Assembly: GCA_004357365.1 (NCBI GenBank)
Contig: SMVT01000106.1
Location: 1 to 32,366, forward strand
DNA length: 32,366 nucleotides
Direction: 5' to 3'
Origin: Nitrospina sp.
GTDB taxonomy: Bacteria > Nitrospinota > Nitrospinia > Nitrospinales > Nitrospinaceae
Of this stretch, positions 29,989-32,366 are shown piece after piece. The notes under the pieces were generated by a model, which did no database searches, was not told where the DNA came from, and saw nothing but the letters and a program-made list of their open reading frames with translations. Numbering within the stretch: the first letter of the stretch is position 1; each line of letters begins with the position of its first letter. A program made the position numbers and the translations under genes.

Positions 29989-32292
29989 GTGCGCCTTCAT
30001 ACAGTGAATCTTTTTCAAAGAATTGTAGACAGAAATTTCCTGCGCGGTTCGGAGACCCTCCTGGGAATCGGGCTGCTGCTCCTCGCCATCGGGCTGTTTT
30101 TTAATTCCTTTATTTTTTCGGAACAGTTTCTCTTCTATAGCGATTTCGGTTTTGTCACTTACCCGATCAAATTCTTCCTGTCGCAGGCCTACCATGCCGG
30201 AAGTCTGCCTTTCTGGAATCCCTACCTGTATTCCGGTACCCCTTTCATGGCCGCGTTTCATCCGGGTGTGTTCTATCCACCGAGCGTGTTGTTTTTTTTA
30301 AACGACGTTTCGCTGGCCATCAACTGGTTTTATCTGTTCCATGTGATGATCCTGGGACTTCCCGTCTACGGTTTGGTCAAAAGTTGGGGACTGTCCTGGA
30401 CCGCCGCACTGGCCTCCGCGCTGACCGCCTGCCTGAGCTGTTTTTTTATTTCTTCAACGATGCTCAGCAATTTTTTTTTGGCGGCGGTCTGGCTGCCGCT
30501 GATTTTCCTGTTGTTCCAGGCGTTCATTTTAGAAAAGAGGATCGGCTGGCTGGCCGGAGCCGTTTTGGCCCTGGCGTGTCAGACCCTGGCCGCCTGCCCG
30601 GAAGTGTCCATTTTAACCGGCCTGCTGCTGGCCGCCTATACTTTGCTGTTGGTCCCCTATTATGAGGGCAGCCTGCACAAGCCGGGCAGGGTGGCCGCCC
30701 TGGGGTTGCTTTTGGTAATGGCGCTGGGGCTGTCGGCATTACAACTGGTGCCCACTTACCAGTTGACCCATTGGTCGGTCCGGGAGGGGGGAATGCCCTT
30801 TGCCGACCACGCCTACCGGTCCATGGCGGCGAGTCAGCTGGCACAGCTTCTGCTGCCCTTCGATTTTGACAAATACCTCAACGGAACCAGCGGCATTTTC
30901 CGCATTAACACTTTTTATATCAATATTTATATGGGGTTGTTTGCTGTGGTTTTTCTGGGCTTCTCGTTTTTGAACCGCAAAAACCCGGCGGTCTTGTTCT
31001 GGTTGCTGGTATTTTTTGCAGGGATTTTCCTGGCTTTGGGGAGCCATAACCCGGTGTATCGCTGGATTTATTCAGTGACGCCCTTTCTCGACCTGTTCAG
31101 ATTCCCGGAGAAATATTTTTTCCTGTCCGCGTTTGCATTGATCTTTTTAACAGGCCACATGTTCGATTATCTGATCCGGGTGGCACAAAACCGCGAAATT
31201 GGCATAAAAAGCATTGTGACTTTTTTGATTCTCATATTTTCAATATTGGGGATCGCCGCGGTGGTCCAGCCCAACTACCGGCCCGAGATTCCCATTCTCC
31301 TGCTGATGGTTTTCGGTTTGGGGTACACCCTGTTTTACTTTAAACGTTTAAAGGAGGTCTGGTTCCGGGCCGGCGTATTGCTGTTGATCGCGGTGGACTT
31401 GACCGCCAGCGGTTCTCAGGTCATGCCTTTGATGCCCCGCAGTTTTTATGAACAACCTCCACAATTGTTGGAGCGGATCAAACACAATAAGGAACCCGTC
31501 CGGCTTTACACCGGGAAAACGGAGAATCCCCTGTACAAGGGGTTTCCCAACGAGCCCGGCATCCGGGCGGGATATCTGGCGGCCAAGGAGCATTTTTATC
31601 CTTATTGGGGAATGATACATGAGGTGGGATATGTGAACGGCATCCCGGGCCTGGGATTGGAGCTGAAAGATCATCGACTCTGGGAAAAAATATTCCACAG
31701 CTCTTCCAGGGAGCGACGTCTTCGCATTCTCCAAAGGAGCAATGTCACCCATTGGATTGACGGGGACCGGCCCACCGAGTTTGCACAGGGCCGGCCGGTC
31801 ATACGGCCCGAACGGCTGCAGGCGCTTCCGGGAGCACTGCCGCGCGCTTATTTGGTGCCGCAGGTGCGCAGGGGACGGGAACCGCAACTGCTGAATACCT
31901 ATTACGACGAATCGTTCGACCCGCTCAAAGAAGTGCTGCTGAGCCAGCCGGTGGAGTTTGAGCCAACGGATCATTTTGAAGGAAAGGTGGAAGAAGTGAG
32001 TTACCGGCCCAACCAGGTCACCGTCAAAACCTCGCAGGAGGGTAATGGTTTCCTGGTCCTGATGGATTCCTATTTTCCCGGATGGACGGTGACCATCGAC
32101 GGACAGGAGGGATCCATCCTGCAGGCCAATCATTTTTACCGGGCGGTGCAATTGGGTCCGGGCCGGCATACCCTGGTGTTTGATTATTTTCCGGAAGGTT
32201 TCAAAGATGGCCTGACGATAAGCGGCGTCACGCTGGTTGCGGGACTGGCAGGAGCCGTCCTGTGGGGCAGATTTTCCACGCGTTCGATCTGA
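29989..32292 (+). CDS. YfhO-family polytopic membrane protein (GT-C-like)
   Basis: A 767-residue protein with about 12-13 TM helices, an N-terminal YfhO motif (FVTYPIKFFLSQAYHAGSLPFWNPYLYSG, with YSGTPFMAAFHPGVFYPP) and a C-terminal extracytoplasmic beta domain ending with the YfhO pattern DSYFPGWTVTIDG and LGPGRHTLVFDYFP. YfhO in Bacillus glycosylates lipoteichoic acid and uses polyprenyl-phosphate sugar; the family belongs to the GT-C superfamily. The start is GTG (MRLHTVNLF) with only weak GGGG upstream; the second GTG five codons later is an alternative. It is 18 bases after the GT2 gene, so the two are likely co-translated and may form a donor-transferase pair. Confidence 0.88.
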   Translation: MRLHTVNLFQRIVDRNFLRGSETLLGIGLLLLAIGLFFNSFIFSEQFLFYSDFGFVTYPIKFFLSQAYHAGSLPFWNPYLYSGTPFMAAFHPGVFYPPSVLFFLNDVSLAINWFYLFHVMILGLPVYGLVKSWGLSWTAALASALTACLSCFFISSTMLSNFFLAAVWLPLIFLLFQAFILEKRIGWLAGAVLALACQTLAACPEVSILTGLLLAAYTLLLVPYYEGSLHKPGRVAALGLLLVMALGLSALQLVPTYQLTHWSVREGGMPFADHAYRSMAASQLAQLLLPFDFDKYLNGTSGIFRINTFYINIYMGLFAVVFLGFSFLNRKNPAVLFWLLVFFAGIFLALGSHNPVYRWIYSVTPFLDLFRFPEKYFFLSAFALIFLTGHMFDYLIRVAQNREIGIKSIVTFLILIFSILGIAAVVQPNYRPEIPILLLMVFGLGYTLFYFKRLKEVWFRAGVLLLIAVDLTASGSQVMPLMPRSFYEQPPQLLERIKHNKEPVRLYTGKTENPLYKGFPNEPGIRAGYLAAKEHFYPYWGMIHEVGYVNGIPGLGLELKDHRLWEKIFHSSSRERRLRILQRSNVTHWIDGDRPTEFAQGRPVIRPERLQALPGALPRAYLVPQVRRGREPQLLNTYYDESFDPLKEVLLSQPVEFEPTDHFEGKVEEVSYRPNQVTVKTSQEGNGFLVLMDSYFPGWTVTIDGQEGSILQANHFYRAVQLGPGRHTLVFDYFPEGFKDGLTISGVTLVAGLAGAVLWGRFSTRSI

Positions 32293-32366
32293 TAAACACC
32301 GAAAGAAAAATAACAAGTGACACTCAAAAATATATTCTCGCTGAATTCGATTTCGTCCTCATCCAC

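Noticed and set aside
32293-32366. Possible gene start (GTG ACA CTC...) at the right edge
   Set aside because: Only about 50 bases are visible, with no ribosome site; it cannot be supported.

Overview
The window is a stretch of bacterial chromosome with about 24 confident protein genes, GC-rich in its genes and distinctly AT-rich in some intergenic regions. I see no rRNA, tRNA, CRISPR array, phage or transposase. The gene set is that of a Gram-negative (diderm) bacterium with type IV pili: PilMNOPQ including an outer-membrane secretin, a LapB-like envelope protein, NagZ, and sigma-54 promoters in front of the pilins. Gene style and intergenic repeats fit a Nitrospinota or delta-proteobacterium-like lineage, but that placement is inference; no marker gene here settles it.

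Layout. (1) 1-6.3 kb: the tail of an ABC exporter, a GH57 glucanotransferase/amylase, an XRE regulator beside an AT-rich gap with a palindromic operator candidate, nagZ, a divergent FabF-like ketoacyl synthase with its own promoter, and a small hypothetical gene. (2) 6.4-9.3 kb: an unrecognised 517-aa protein that overlaps miaB tail to tail. (3) 9.3-17.0 kb: an AT-rich promoter region, a small XRE gene, then the tightly packed pilMNOPQ-aroB operon. Its PilP is unusual: a roughly 300-residue N-terminal region with two copies of an FFRSxxG motif (DUF2059-like), and about 110 residues inserted before the C-terminal PilP beta-domain. (4) 17-22 kb: an aldehyde dehydrogenase, a repeat-rich zone around a YycJ-like metallo-beta-lactamase-fold gene with an irregular start, an ADP-ribosylglycohydrolase-fold protein with degenerate metal-binding motifs, and a small exported protein.

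(5) 22.1-25.0 kb, minus strand: nadD-rsfS-dksA-like-lapAB-like, the last apparently a fusion of LapA-type membrane hairpin, TPR array and rubredoxin-like zinc module. (6) 25.0-32.3 kb: two tandem type IV pilin genes, each with a near-consensus sigma-54 promoter and each predicted to give a 113-residue mature pilin. A strong terminator follows, then a DUF2723 (GT117-like) membrane protein, a GT2 glycosyltransferase and a YfhO-family membrane protein.

How the parts may work together. pilMNOPQ encodes the inner-membrane alignment complex and outer-membrane pore through which the two sigma-54-controlled pilins would be assembled. The membrane glycosyltransferase genes next to the pilins raise the possibility of surface-protein or pilin glycosylation (inference). 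No single segment is clearly a wholly new system. The best leads are the PilP fusion, the dual sigma-54 pilin unit beside GT-C-type enzymes, the degenerate ADP-ribosylglycohydrolase, and the repeat-flanked gene that lacks a good start codon.
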